From the NCBI GenBank assembly GCA_964017235.1, contig OZ024935.1, forward strand, positions 93,988,271-94,052,270: a stretch of 64,000 nt of DNA, given 5' to 3'. The position numbers and the translations under genes are program-made. Below, in pieces: positions 25,001-37,000 of this stretch. Origin of the DNA: Sabellastarte sp. h YS-2021 (Eukaryota > Annelida > Polychaeta > Sabellida > Sabellidae). The notes beneath the pieces are model-generated. The model saw only the letters and a list, made by a program, of their open reading frames with translations. It was not told where the DNA came from and made no database searches. Each line of letters starts with the position of its first letter. The first letter of the stretch is position 1.

Positions 25001-28000
25001 AGATGTAAACAATAATATGAGCAAGCAATTAAAATTAAATATTAAGTCAACTGACAAGACTGTTCAGTTTTAGAAGGTCTTTTAATTTCCTTCAGAGCTG
25101 CCATCCTCTGTATCAGATTCCCCATCAATAGTATCTGATTTTGAACTGCTATTGTCCTCCTCTTCTTCACTGTCAATGAGCTTATCGAACAATGATAAGT
25201 TTTGTAGTAAAACTACTTTTAAGGCCATGGCAAATTGGTAATGTTTTTCATCCATTAATCTTTGGATATCTTGCATCACTTCCTGATGAATCCTACTCCT
25301 TTGCAAATTGTGCACTGTTGTCAAAATATCAGCACACTGTTTTATAATGCCCTTTCTGTACTTCCAAAGTAAGTCCTCTGTGGCCTTTTCTCTTGCTTCT
25401 AGGTTGGAATAACCATCATTCTCATATGATTCAACCTATTCAACATATTGGTCATCATATTTTCCATACACTTGTTGCACTATTTCATGCCAACCAGATT
25501 CATCGGGTTCATCAGTATTTTCAACACGCAACCTTTTCACAGGGGGTTCATCATTTTCAGGACATCCCCTTTTCACGTGTTTCTGTAAGTCCATTGGAGA
25601 GGCAAAAATAATACCACAATCAATGCATGAACAATGGCTCTTATCCATTTTATATTCCTCTTCAGCTCTCTTCCTCACACTGTTCCCTTGCTCACCACCA
25701 GTTGTTAACTGAAGCATTTTACAGTTCCCATCTCCTTTTATAACTTTAGATTGGAGTCTTGCATCATCAGCAGTATCTTGTTTCAGGTCAACCAGTAAAT
25801 ATCCATAAGGTTCTTTTGTAGCACAATGAAATGCATCTAAAAATAACTGCCAATTATTTGGATACATCTGCCTTGCCAAATGTGCCACTTGTTGTTGATC
25901 ATGTGGATTTTTGAAAAGCACAATGTATTGAGTATTTAAATTCATTGTTCTATTTTCTTTGCCCCGATGGTACAAATTTTGCAACAAGCAAGTCACACTC
26001 AAATTACAGTGGTAGGATCCTTCACTATACATTTCACATATGTCTGCATTCTTGGTGGTATCTTTCATCAGATCATCATAAATATATAGGGTAGGTTGCC
26101 CATCTGGTTCCTGCTTTTCAATGCCCTGCACAAACTCCATATAAGGAATAGTCCCTTGCAACTCACTGTAAGCTGGTTGCCATATTTTATAGAACCATAC
26201 AATCTTTCTAGGAGGAGGATTTATCATTGTTTCAGCCTGTTGCAGCATATTTTTCATCCATGTTGTCTTCCCACAAGACGTGGGGCCAGCCAATAACATT
26301 GTGAATGGATGTCTGAACACAAAGAATTTCTCTGGTTTAGATTGTTCTACACTTGCTGTATTAGACCACAAACAATTCTCTGTTGCTAGCGTACTTGTCA
26401 TATTGTGTGTGATGTTAGGTGTTACATGTGCAGCATCATGTGTTACATGTCTTACATCAGATGTTACTGGTGCAACATCACATCTGGTGTTACATGTGTT
26501 GTGTGTGACATCAGGTGTTACATGTGCAGCATCATGTGTTACATGTCTTACAGCAGGTGTTACTGGTGCAACATTAGGTGTTACATGTGTTACATGTGTG
26601 ACATCAGGTGTTACTGGTGCAGCATTAGGTGTTACATGTGTCACATGTGCAACATCATTGGGCGTTGCATATCTTATGCCAAAAGCTTTGTTTATATTTT
26701 TCCTCTTATTCCATGCTGACTGAGTTACAATATTATGCCATGTCTGCATATGTCTCCTGAATGAAAAGGGTGTAGCAAAACTCTTTAAACATATCTCACA
26801 GTTTTTATCCATGTTGATTGATTGATATCTCGCTTTGAAATGTCTTATTCAACCTAAAAGGTCATCTTTTATAGTTTTTGAACCTGGTCTTGTACCACCC
26901 AGCTGTTGAACTTCATTGGCCAGCCATGCCACTTTACAAAAACCTCGGTTTTTCCACCTTTTTTTTCTTTTTTAAGCACTTTTTCAATTCTCCAGAGATT
27001 ATCATTGCTTTTATTCACTTTTTGTAATTCTGGTTGGTAAAATGTTCCATTGATTTTTTCTCCATTCCAGTCATTGAGTTTGTATATTGGTATGCCCTCA
27101 CGCCGCTGTCTGCTTCTGATGACGAAAACTTCTTCAGTCCATTTTTCATTGTAGTCACGTTGAAATGGATGTTTCAGGTGACTTATATGTACATTATATC
27201 CAACTTTATATTTAAAGTGCTGCACAGTGTCCTTGACATGCTTTATCTTCTCTGATTTTGGCTTTAGACTATCAACATACATAAATTTCCACAGTAAAGG
27301 TTCATCAGACCCAACACTTGCTGGTGTCTTATTTCCAAGAGATCTGTGAGGTCTGTTATTGTAATTTGAAACTAAATCTTGTGAGATATCAATATATCTG
27401 TGATTTTGTTTTTGAAACATATACCTATAAATCAAACTTTTCAAGCTGCGGATTACATGTTCGGCGTATTTTGCTTTTATCTCATTTTGACTTGTAAAGT
27501 AGTATATATTATGGTCTCTCATGAATTTCTTGAACCATCTATTAGCAAATTCTGACCCTTTGTCTGAACGAACAGCCTCTGGTTTTCTGTTATGCATTCA
27601 GAATTCCAGTTAACCCATTCAGAACATCCTGGCGTGTCTTTCCTTTCAATGGATGAACCCACAGATATCTTGAAAACAGATCGATAACCACAAGTAAGAA
27701 CTTTATTCCATGATTATCCTTTGCCAGGTTTGAAACATCTGCAAGATCCATATCCCATTGTGAATCTCATTTGGTAGGTACAATTCTGTTTCTTTTGAAC
27801 TTCCTCTTCATGGGTTTTGTTAGGCTATAGACATCCTGATCCTGCAGCCATTGTCTAATCTTACTTCTGCTTATATTGTACATGTTTTCATCTTTAACAA
27901 TTTTATACAATTTCTGTGGTCCGGCAAATGCACGCGGATGTGAGGAATTGTAATAGATGTCTTTCAAATAATGCTCCCAGTCCAACATATTTGAACACAC

Positions 28001-31000
28001 AGACTACAAACTTAACTCTAAAGACAAAAATAAAATGACTCCACTTTAAATACTTCTCCCTTTCTCTTCATGAACAAAATCACAGTTCTGATTTCCAAAA
28101 ATATAAGACTATCATGTAAAAAGGTCATGGGAGGGGGGGAGATGACATCATCAAGTCATGTAACTGGGGAATGATTGATAATCAGCAGGCGGGGCTTAAT
28201 GTCATTGGGGCAACCAAAGCCAGATGGCCATTCTATTGTATGATAGACAAACCTATGCTTCATTTAACTTTTATAATGACAAATGGTCAGTGGGCGGGGC
28301 TTAATGACATCAGCTAGACAAATGGTTTATTCTTCATATAGCTTTTATAATAGCACATGTCCTTAGGTCAAGCAGAGGCAGAGGCATTATGTGAACCATA
28401 AATCAATATTACTTCAAGGTTGAGTGTCCCCCTCCTCCCCCCTGTGGGGGGAGGCATAACTGGATTAAACCAGTTTTGTCCCTGCCCCCCTCAAAGAGGG
28501 TGCTGCCCCCCTCAAAGCGGGTGGCTCCACTGGCTCCACTGGTCCAGAGCCCCCATTTTGTTATCTACTTGTATTACTGTATAAAGTCATTGACTTATTG
28601 ATTTTTATATTTTATAGAACTTGCCTAGTTAACACTTATGTTTATTGTATATTTATACATTTGGGAAAGGCCCCTAAAGTACCTGTAGTTTCTAGAGCTT
28701 CCTCGGTGATTCTGGTGAGCCCCTATTTTGTTATCTACTTGTATTACTGTATAAAGTCATTGACTTATTGATTTTTATATTTTATAGAACTTGCCTAGTT
28801 AACACTTATGTTTATTGTATATTTATACATTTGGGAAAGGCCCCTAAAGTACCTGTAGTTTCTAGAGCTTCCTCGGTGATTCTGACGACAGTATTTATTT
28901 TCATGTTAGTTCTATAAAGTTCTATACATTTTTCCAGCTATACATATGTGTTGTACCAATGACCACAAATCATATTGAATCTTGCTTGCTATAAGGAAAG
29001 TTAACTGGATACAGTGTCTGGATCTATCAAAGAGTTGATTTGCTTAGTTTGGATATTGTTTATATCTGGATATAGTGTTTGATTATTCCATAGAGTTGAT
29101 TTCCTGTACTGTGGACATTATTTAGATATGGATATAGTGTGTGGATCTACCAGATTAGATTTATCGCATTTTGGATATTGTCCATATCTTGGAGTGGGTA
29201 GCATAGCTGTTAAATTTCTGTGCACAGACATTTTGTGTTACTGGACACTGAAAGGATAACACGATAAGGACATTTTGTATCATCAGACATTGAACAGATC
29301 ACAGGACACAGATATTTTTTGTGTTAGTGGACACCAGATGGATCTCAGGACAGATTGCTGGATACAGTGGACAAATTTAAGTATTAGGTACATTGATAGG
29401 ATTGTGACCAGGTCAGATTGGTTCCATTGTTGTGTCATTGTATGTACTATTGAGAACATCTTAGTTGACTGTTATCATTATTTTTAATTGTTAAATAAAT
29501 TTGTTAAGTAAAGTTTTTTGTTCTTTTTCTGTTGCAACTTAAAAACTACCAGTAATTGCTACTGTGCTTGCCATGTGACCATAACAGCCAATAAGGTATA
29601 ATCTGGTTATAAATTCAGTGTTACATAACATACGTTATGTACAACCACTAAGCCAATACAAATAATTTTAATTTAAATAATTTATAGGATCAGTAGATAT
29701 CATCAATATTGAATGTAAATCAATAGATCATTTTTATTTGTAGTCTGGTTTTATTTTTTTCTGTTCAAAGATGACTTGTATCTAAACATATTGTCCCACA
29801 TTAGTGTGAAACAGTTGAGACGACTAAATTTCTCTTTGCTTGAAATAAAATTTGAGAGTGCAAAGCTCTTTGGTAATTTTCATGCAATATCAGAAAAGGT
29901 GATATACGTGCATATTGTAAAGACTTGTTTCCATATGCAGGAGCGTGCCAGTGTCTTATCTGAAAAACTGTGCATAGTCGAATACACATATGATTTTTAT
30001 AATACAATATTTAACTTTTTCGTACTCACTTGCACATGACTAACAGGGGTTTTCTCTCTTCTGTGCTTCTGTACATTTGCACATGTTCTAGTACACTCCT
30101 TAGAGGTGTAACTTCTCTCCTTGTTATTGGTCTAGTGGTCCAAGATTTAAGTTCATACAATTCCAGCTGATGAAAGTCATCACTCTAGACATAAGTACAT
30201 ACCAACTGATAAATGATCCATTAAATCTGGCTCAAATAATACTGCTCTTATTATCTGTTATTACTATTGTCTATATTATATTACTATCTTCTCATTATCT
30301 ATATTATCTTACTATTTATGCATAATAAAATGCAGTTATGTTGGAAACATATAACCAATGTACCAAGAAAATATTCTGCTGGTAATACTTAAGTGATTAA
30401 AAGTATGATCTATATGTAGTTTAAGAAGGTAAAGTGGCACAATGGGTAATACCCTCTCCTCTGAACTGTAAGGTCATTGGTTTAATTCCAGGCCCTGATC
30501 CCAAATGGGAAACTTTGTTATTCTTTGTCAGTGTCTGATGGCTGAAAATTTGGAATCTTGCTCAATCAATAAATACCACTTTTTTCCATCTCATCAGTTT
30601 GTCATTGCTACATTTACTTATGCAACGTGTTAAAATGACGCCAACGCCCAAGCAATAAGTTAATATATGTGCTCTAGTTGTGATAAATTGTATATAAAAC
30701 AAAGAGACTGCTATAGTGCTTTGTCTTTTGTTAATAAGACCTTTTAATCTTAAATGAGTGATTCTTTCCTGTAAAATATGGACTGCTCTATCCCTCAATA
30801 GTTTAAAGGGTAAGCAGAAGACAAAGCGTATGTAAGCATGGGCAATTGGGCAGTATTGAATACAGCTTGCAGTAAAAAGCTATTATAGTATAGTTAAAGA
30901 GGGAGTGTTTCCTTCTGGGCAGTTTATGCATGTCCTATTTGGGAGCAGTTTGCTGTTGTGCAGCTTGTGAGAATTTTCAAGCACTGATCAATATTGGCCA

Positions 31001-34000
31001 GTTCTGTAAGCTTCTAGATTTGTAGATCTTTCATGCAATCTCATTTAGCAGAATTAAACGGTGAAAAATAAACGATATGTGAACACAAATGAGAAACTTT
31101 TAGTCATTTAAATAAGTGTTATTATTTATGTTAACTTATGCGGTGCCAAAATGAACATATACGTGCAAACCACATCTGAATCTTACACCAATAAGTTTTG
31201 CACATTGAACCATACATATATTTGACATGTTTATTTTGGATCATCCGATAATGGCGATAATCATTTTGTATGTGGCAATTTCAACATGAATTTTTTTAAT
31301 TTGGCTGGTTAAGTTTTTGTTAGCTGGAAACAGATTGTCTAGTTGCATTGCTGGATAGGCAATGTACCACTCTATGTACATTTATACTGTTGTTCCATTT
31401 TCATGAGTTATTGTAAGATAAAACCGGGGAAGGGTGCTGCTACTCACAATAGATCATCCCCTGACTGCTCCCAGCCTGCTATGATTCTTGAGGAAAATTT
31501 GGAATAACAAGGCATACTACTCTACTGCAGTAAATGCTGTTAAACACATTGCATAATTGAAAGTGATGTCTGCAACAGCTGTGATTTGGCCCATATTACA
31601 AGTGAAACATGGCTTCAGTTTTTTTTGGCTGTAGACGACAAAGCTATGTAAACTGATGACATTAGACCAGAGTAATAAAAGAACGAAAATATATTATTAA
31701 ATATATTATTATTATATATTAAAAATATATTGCCCCCAACTGCTAATTACGTTTGAACAATCCTAGCCTTTGACAGGTATAAGCATTTGACTGCTATATT
31801 GTAGGTTGTTTGAATCTGGTTTGGACAGTACACTTTCATAGTGTAGAAACTCTTGCTTGCCCGATTAATATTTTAATAGAATTTGGTAAATATATCAACT
31901 AAAACTTAGTGATTAAATGACAGTCATAACAACTATTTTTATTTATTTAAGTAAATTTTAATGTAAATGTTCAATATTTACCTCTGGTTTAAATGGTACA
32001 TTTGCATATTCCATGACTGTGCTGATTTCAATGTGATGGATGGTTAGGTCTGATTCTTCCTTTGTTTCTCTCAATCCAATTTGCATGTTTTCATACAAAA
32101 TTGGTCTGTCAGTTCCAGGTATGAACTGGTTTATAAAAACATAGCTAACAACCACTAATTGTCATTACATATCATGCATATTATGTTATGGTATGTCTAC
32201 ATATTTACCATGTTGTTGCTGAAATAGGTGGAGACATACTTTTACATAATATGTATGATAACATAATCTTATAATGCTTCTTTTACATTAAAATTCAATA
32301 AAGAATTCTAACGGTTGTGTAAATTGCCATGTAATATTGATAAGATCCATAAAAAATAATAATATAAAGTAAAAATTACAATAACCATCTTGACAATGTT
32401 TACTTTTCCGAAGCTCTAGGGCAAGTAAAGAAAAAACTTTTTACACATTTGGTATTTTAAACAGAATAGTTTTCTTCTTTCTTGGGTAATTGCCCTGGGG
32501 CTTCATAACTCATAATTTTTTGTGCTATTCTAAAACCACCATTCTGCTCAATTTATTCTATCAATTTAACCAGTGGATCAAGTTTACACAAGACAACTAA
32601 AGAACTGAATGTGGCACTCAGTAAATAATTTTGTTGAGTGTCTGATACACATACTTTTTGGCCAAAAGCTTAAGTTTTCTGAGTTTACATGTACTATAAT
32701 CAAGGTAGCTAATTGTCTATTTCAATACTCTTTCTACAACTGAGATATACTGCTGGTGGATTAAACTTTATGGGTCTGATCCATGTCTGTGAAATATCGT
32801 AAACAATGATCCTGATTGTCAATTTTCAGTGTGAAAGGGGCAAAAAAAAAGTTTACTTGAAATTCAAACTGTTTGAAATTATCGCAAACCTTTCTTGATT
32901 CTTATCAAATTTATAGAATCATAAACCAATTGTAAACCAATTGTATTGTGATCTTTTTAATAGTACAATGATCTTAAACCCATATTACACATATCTTACA
33001 ATCTTTTCCATCTGTTTCATCTTAAGGGACTCATATACCAATAGGATAGATCAGAAAGGTATTGCAAACCTATCGGAAGATTTTCTTAAACCTATCAAAA
33101 ACTATACCCTGGATCAAGCATTTGATCGTAAACCTATCATAAACCACACTCACAGACATGAACCAGGCCTCATAATAACCGAGTCATATATCAAGATACA
33201 CTGCCATATTTTATGCATAAAGTAATGTTACCTTCCAGGTGTCACCAGGATCAGTCTCTAAACACACTACAGCTACTGATTTCACTTCAAACACCATCTT
33301 CCAGAAATCTCCCACTGTGTCCTTTAGTGGCAGTTGGGTGGCACAATACGCCCTGGTCTTGTTATAGTCCTACACCAAATAACTAAAACCCTAGGACCAA
33401 TTTCACAAACAAATTTAGGCCAGACCTGGGGCTGGTTTCACGAAGCCTCCTTTGGAAAGGAGCTCCTTTAGTAAAAGAAGGTCATTTTTATTCCTTAGAG
33501 AAGGTCACCTGAAAATTTAGTTTCACAAGTCTTTAATTCTCCCTACCAAAGGTCTTCCTTGAAACTTAAGGAGGGAGCAAATGTTCATTAAAATTATTAA
33601 ACATTCCTTGCATGACTCTTCCTTATATAAGTTGAATTTAAGATGGGTCTTTAGCTTCCTTGAAATTTAAGCGAATTTCAAGGTCTCCTTTTAAGAAGGA
33701 GGCTTTGTGAAACTGAGATTTTTAAGGAGGGAGAAATTCAAGGAAATCATTGAATTGAAGTGACATTTATCTTTAACCGGTCCCTCGACTCAAGGTTATG
33801 ACACTTATCTTAAGTGAATTCTAAGTCTGCTGATTACACTTGGCAGATTTCACAAAGCGTCTCAGTCCAGGCCTTGGCTAAGTCTTGGATTTAAAGTCAA
33901 ATCCACCTGAGAGGGAGTTTAACTGTTATAAACAACTACTTAAATTTAGCTTCCGTAGATATTTCTCCACTATAACATTTAAAGTGGCGGAAGTGAAAGT

Positions 34001-37000
34001 ATAAATATATAGAACACTTACTCGTGTAATAATACACTGCTTATATTAGTCATTTCAATGTAATCACCATTGCTACAATAACAAAATCAATGACCCTTGA
34101 ATGTATGTAAAAGACTAGCCTGTTGATAAATGGAGAAGAAACTTTATGTCACGAAACATAACTCAGTATTGGGTTGGGATTGCTCTGTAATAATCTTTGC
34201 GTTTGTGTGAAAGTTTTGTGTTACTTTATTAATTGCTTCATGCAGTTGTGGATAAATCTAAACATATATATTATACCAGTTCTTTATCTTTTTGGTATAT
34301 TTTCTGTAATACAATATTCTAATTCTAATAGTATTTTATAGTACTTAATCTACACCAAAGACAGACTCTAGGCACACCAAACAGAAAAGCAGAAAACTAT
34401 AACCATAAACCTGAGACATAGCAAGGGTCAGCACCATGGAGAAAAACCAGGAATAGCCGAAGTTAAGGTGGATACACTTACACATAGAGATAGCTTTGAG
34501 CTTCTTTCTGAATGAGTGGAGAGAAGTGGCTGAACGTACAGCATCAGGCAAATCATTCTATATCTTTGGAGCATCAAAGATAAAGCTTAGGAGTATGCCA
34601 TGGTCAGTTGTATCAAAAGCTGATGATTGGTCAAGCAGCACAACAGCAGTGACCTGACATTTAGTCGGAGCAAAATGGACATCATTTTTAATTAACAGCA
34701 GCGCAGTTTTGGTCGACTGACCTAAGCCGACTGTTTGACATTCTCAAGTCCATTTGAACAGACATAGTAATTTAATTAGGAGGAAACCACACATTCGACA
34801 AATTTGGATATAAAGCACAAGCCTGACACAGGTCGTTAGTTTCTGAAATCGTCCAGTGGTAGTGAGGCTTTTTGATCAGTGGAGTCGCCACAGCTTTTTT
34901 GAAATTGGCCTTTTTTAAAAAACACCTTCAGACAAAAAACCATTAACAAGTTTCATGATTGAGGGTAGAAGAATGTCTAAACATTCCTTGATCAGAAAGG
35001 TAGGCCATGGATCCTACAAACAAAATTTTGTCGGTGATTTCATAATTGCCTTATGAATTTCTTCATCAGAAACTGTCTAAAGGAGTCCAAATTAGGTAGG
35101 TCAGAAAAACGCAGGTAGTCTGAAAGAGTCAGTGCTGGAAAACAAGTCCCTAATCCTCGTAATTTTGTCTGAGAAAAAAGTCACAAAACGATTAGCAAGA
35201 CATTCCTGGGACTCATGAGAAGGGAGTACACTTTTAGGATCCGACTGCAATGCAGAAAGTAAGACCCACCACAATATTGAAGTCCATTAAAAATATTAAG
35301 CCACCCCATCCATCCCCCAAAAAGAAATAAATAAAAGCATCAGTGATATACTCAAATCTCATATAAATAATGTTTTAGCCAAGAAATTACCAAAAGTCTT
35401 TCAAAGTCTACTAGGGGTCACGGTGGCAGAGTGGTAAGACTCACGCCTTCCACCTCTGAGATCACTGTTCGGTTTCCAGCCCAAGCTCAAGTGGGAAAGC
35501 TGGTAGTTACTTGCCGTTGGTTGGCAGTTTACAGTACAGAACCTTGACAAACTGTATGTGCTGGTTTCCCAACCTGGTAGTTGCTTGCCGTTGGTTGGCA
35601 GTTTACAGTACAGAACCTTGACCAACTGTATGTACTGCCCTCCCAACTACTCATCACGATATGACCTGTACAGTGTTTAATGTGACGTAAAACCCCAAAT
35701 AAATAAATCAAAGCCTACTAATAAAATCATTCATAATTTTCTGACTTGGCAGGAGTACTCAAATAGTTTTCAACTGGATCTGATATATAGAAATAACTGA
35801 CCAAATAAGACTGATTTAGGCAAACTCATTTCATACAATACATTCTAAGAGCTGGTATATGGGAGAAAAATTGCCCGAACATAGTGTATTATTAAATACA
35901 ATTTTATGCCACAGGGCATATAATTTGACATTTCTCTTCTCAATTGATATATAACTAGAGAAGAAAGAGTATACCCCAAAAGAGAAAAAATACACAATCT
36001 GGATAGTCACATAATCTCGTACTCACTGAAACATACACAGCATTAACATATCTATCAGGGTTTGACATAAGTATAACTCTTTGTTCATCCCCTGAAAAAA
36101 GATATTAATAGAGTAATGAAACTTATATGAAGTAAATTGAATTACAAAAGATTAAATATTTTGAATATAAAAGACAATTATACTCATAACCATTGAATGA
36201 AGAGTTACCATTAATCTTACTTAATTGCTGACTGTGTGAGAGAATATGAGGTAATATAGTCTGAGGTAATATATGCAATAATATATATTTTTAGAAAAGG
36301 TGCAGACATTAAAATTTGGTATGTCTTTCAGAGCCTGAACCGGATTTTCACATAATGCAATTAAAAATTGTAATATGCTATAACAATGATCATACATTTA
36401 CTTCATTTAGGCTCAGATGAATTGTTATGATAAGCTCTTATCTGGTATCTACTTATCTAAATTAATCTCAATTATAATCACCATTTGAGCTATATAATTA
36501 CTTAATAGTGATTTTTTTTTACTTTTTTTGTGTTTTTAACTGTATACAGTAAACTAGATTTTCTCGACATCCTGTTAATCTTTCTTGGCAATACGTTTAC
36601 TGTGCTATGTTCAATATCCTAACTAAACACAAAATTATTTAGGTTGTATGGTACAAAGTTGAAATTTATATCATCATTCATTGTCTGCTAGCTTTAACAA
36701 GCATAAACTCCAATGCCTTCAAAATATATACTGTTATAGATTTTAACGTGCATGGCCTATGTTCAAAAGTCTCTATTGATGGTCTGCTGAATACCATTAC
36801 ATCTTCAAAATTGCCAAATCGGTTATTAGTTTCTTCTCAGTTTTAGTCTTTTTTTCTCTAATAATAGAAGTACATATGGCAAAAGATACATCCGTACATA
36901 CATCTCCAAACATTTCATTACAGTTTGCCTTTGATGCTTCGACGGTTGAGAATGAAGCCCTGATGATTTTTGCCTTCTTCATTACTTGTTTAGGTAAAAT

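Larger units (their letters stand above)
17608..28569. mobile_element. Polinton/Maverick element, 10,962 bp
   Basis: Terminal inverted repeats of about 173 bp start AGTAGATAACAATATGGGGG (left) and AGTAGATAACAAAATGGGGG (right, reverse complement), with AG..CT ends and a 6-bp TGTATT target duplication. It carries a protein-primed type B DNA polymerase on the plus strand and, converging on it, an ATPase and a chromodomain integrase on the minus strand. These are core genes of a self-synthesising element. No major or minor capsid protein or cysteine protease is seen; Polintons are usually 15-20 kb. It sits in the RPTP intron between 17145 and 31982. Polymerase, integrase and ATPase all carry lesions. 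Confidence 0.95.

Noticed and set aside
26280-26723. Plus-strand Cys/Val-rich frames over the ATPase gene
   Set aside because: They are antisense shadows of the VTP/VTH repeat tract, whose periodicity keeps several frames open.
30980-31030. Minus-strand NWPIL as a D2 WPD-loop candidate
   Set aside because: A stop follows five codons later, and the upstream sequence does not resemble the F.Y..WP strand.
31340-31420. Minus-strand GTGGTACATTGC (VVHC) as the missing D2 catalytic exon
   Set aside because: An in-frame TGA lies about 45 bases upstream, no WPD-like motif precedes it, and the base pair after CT is AT rather than a GT donor.
32941-33225. 94-codon plus-strand frame
   Set aside because: It lies mostly within a MITE-like element with inverted ends and has repetitive word content; no protein family is recognisable.
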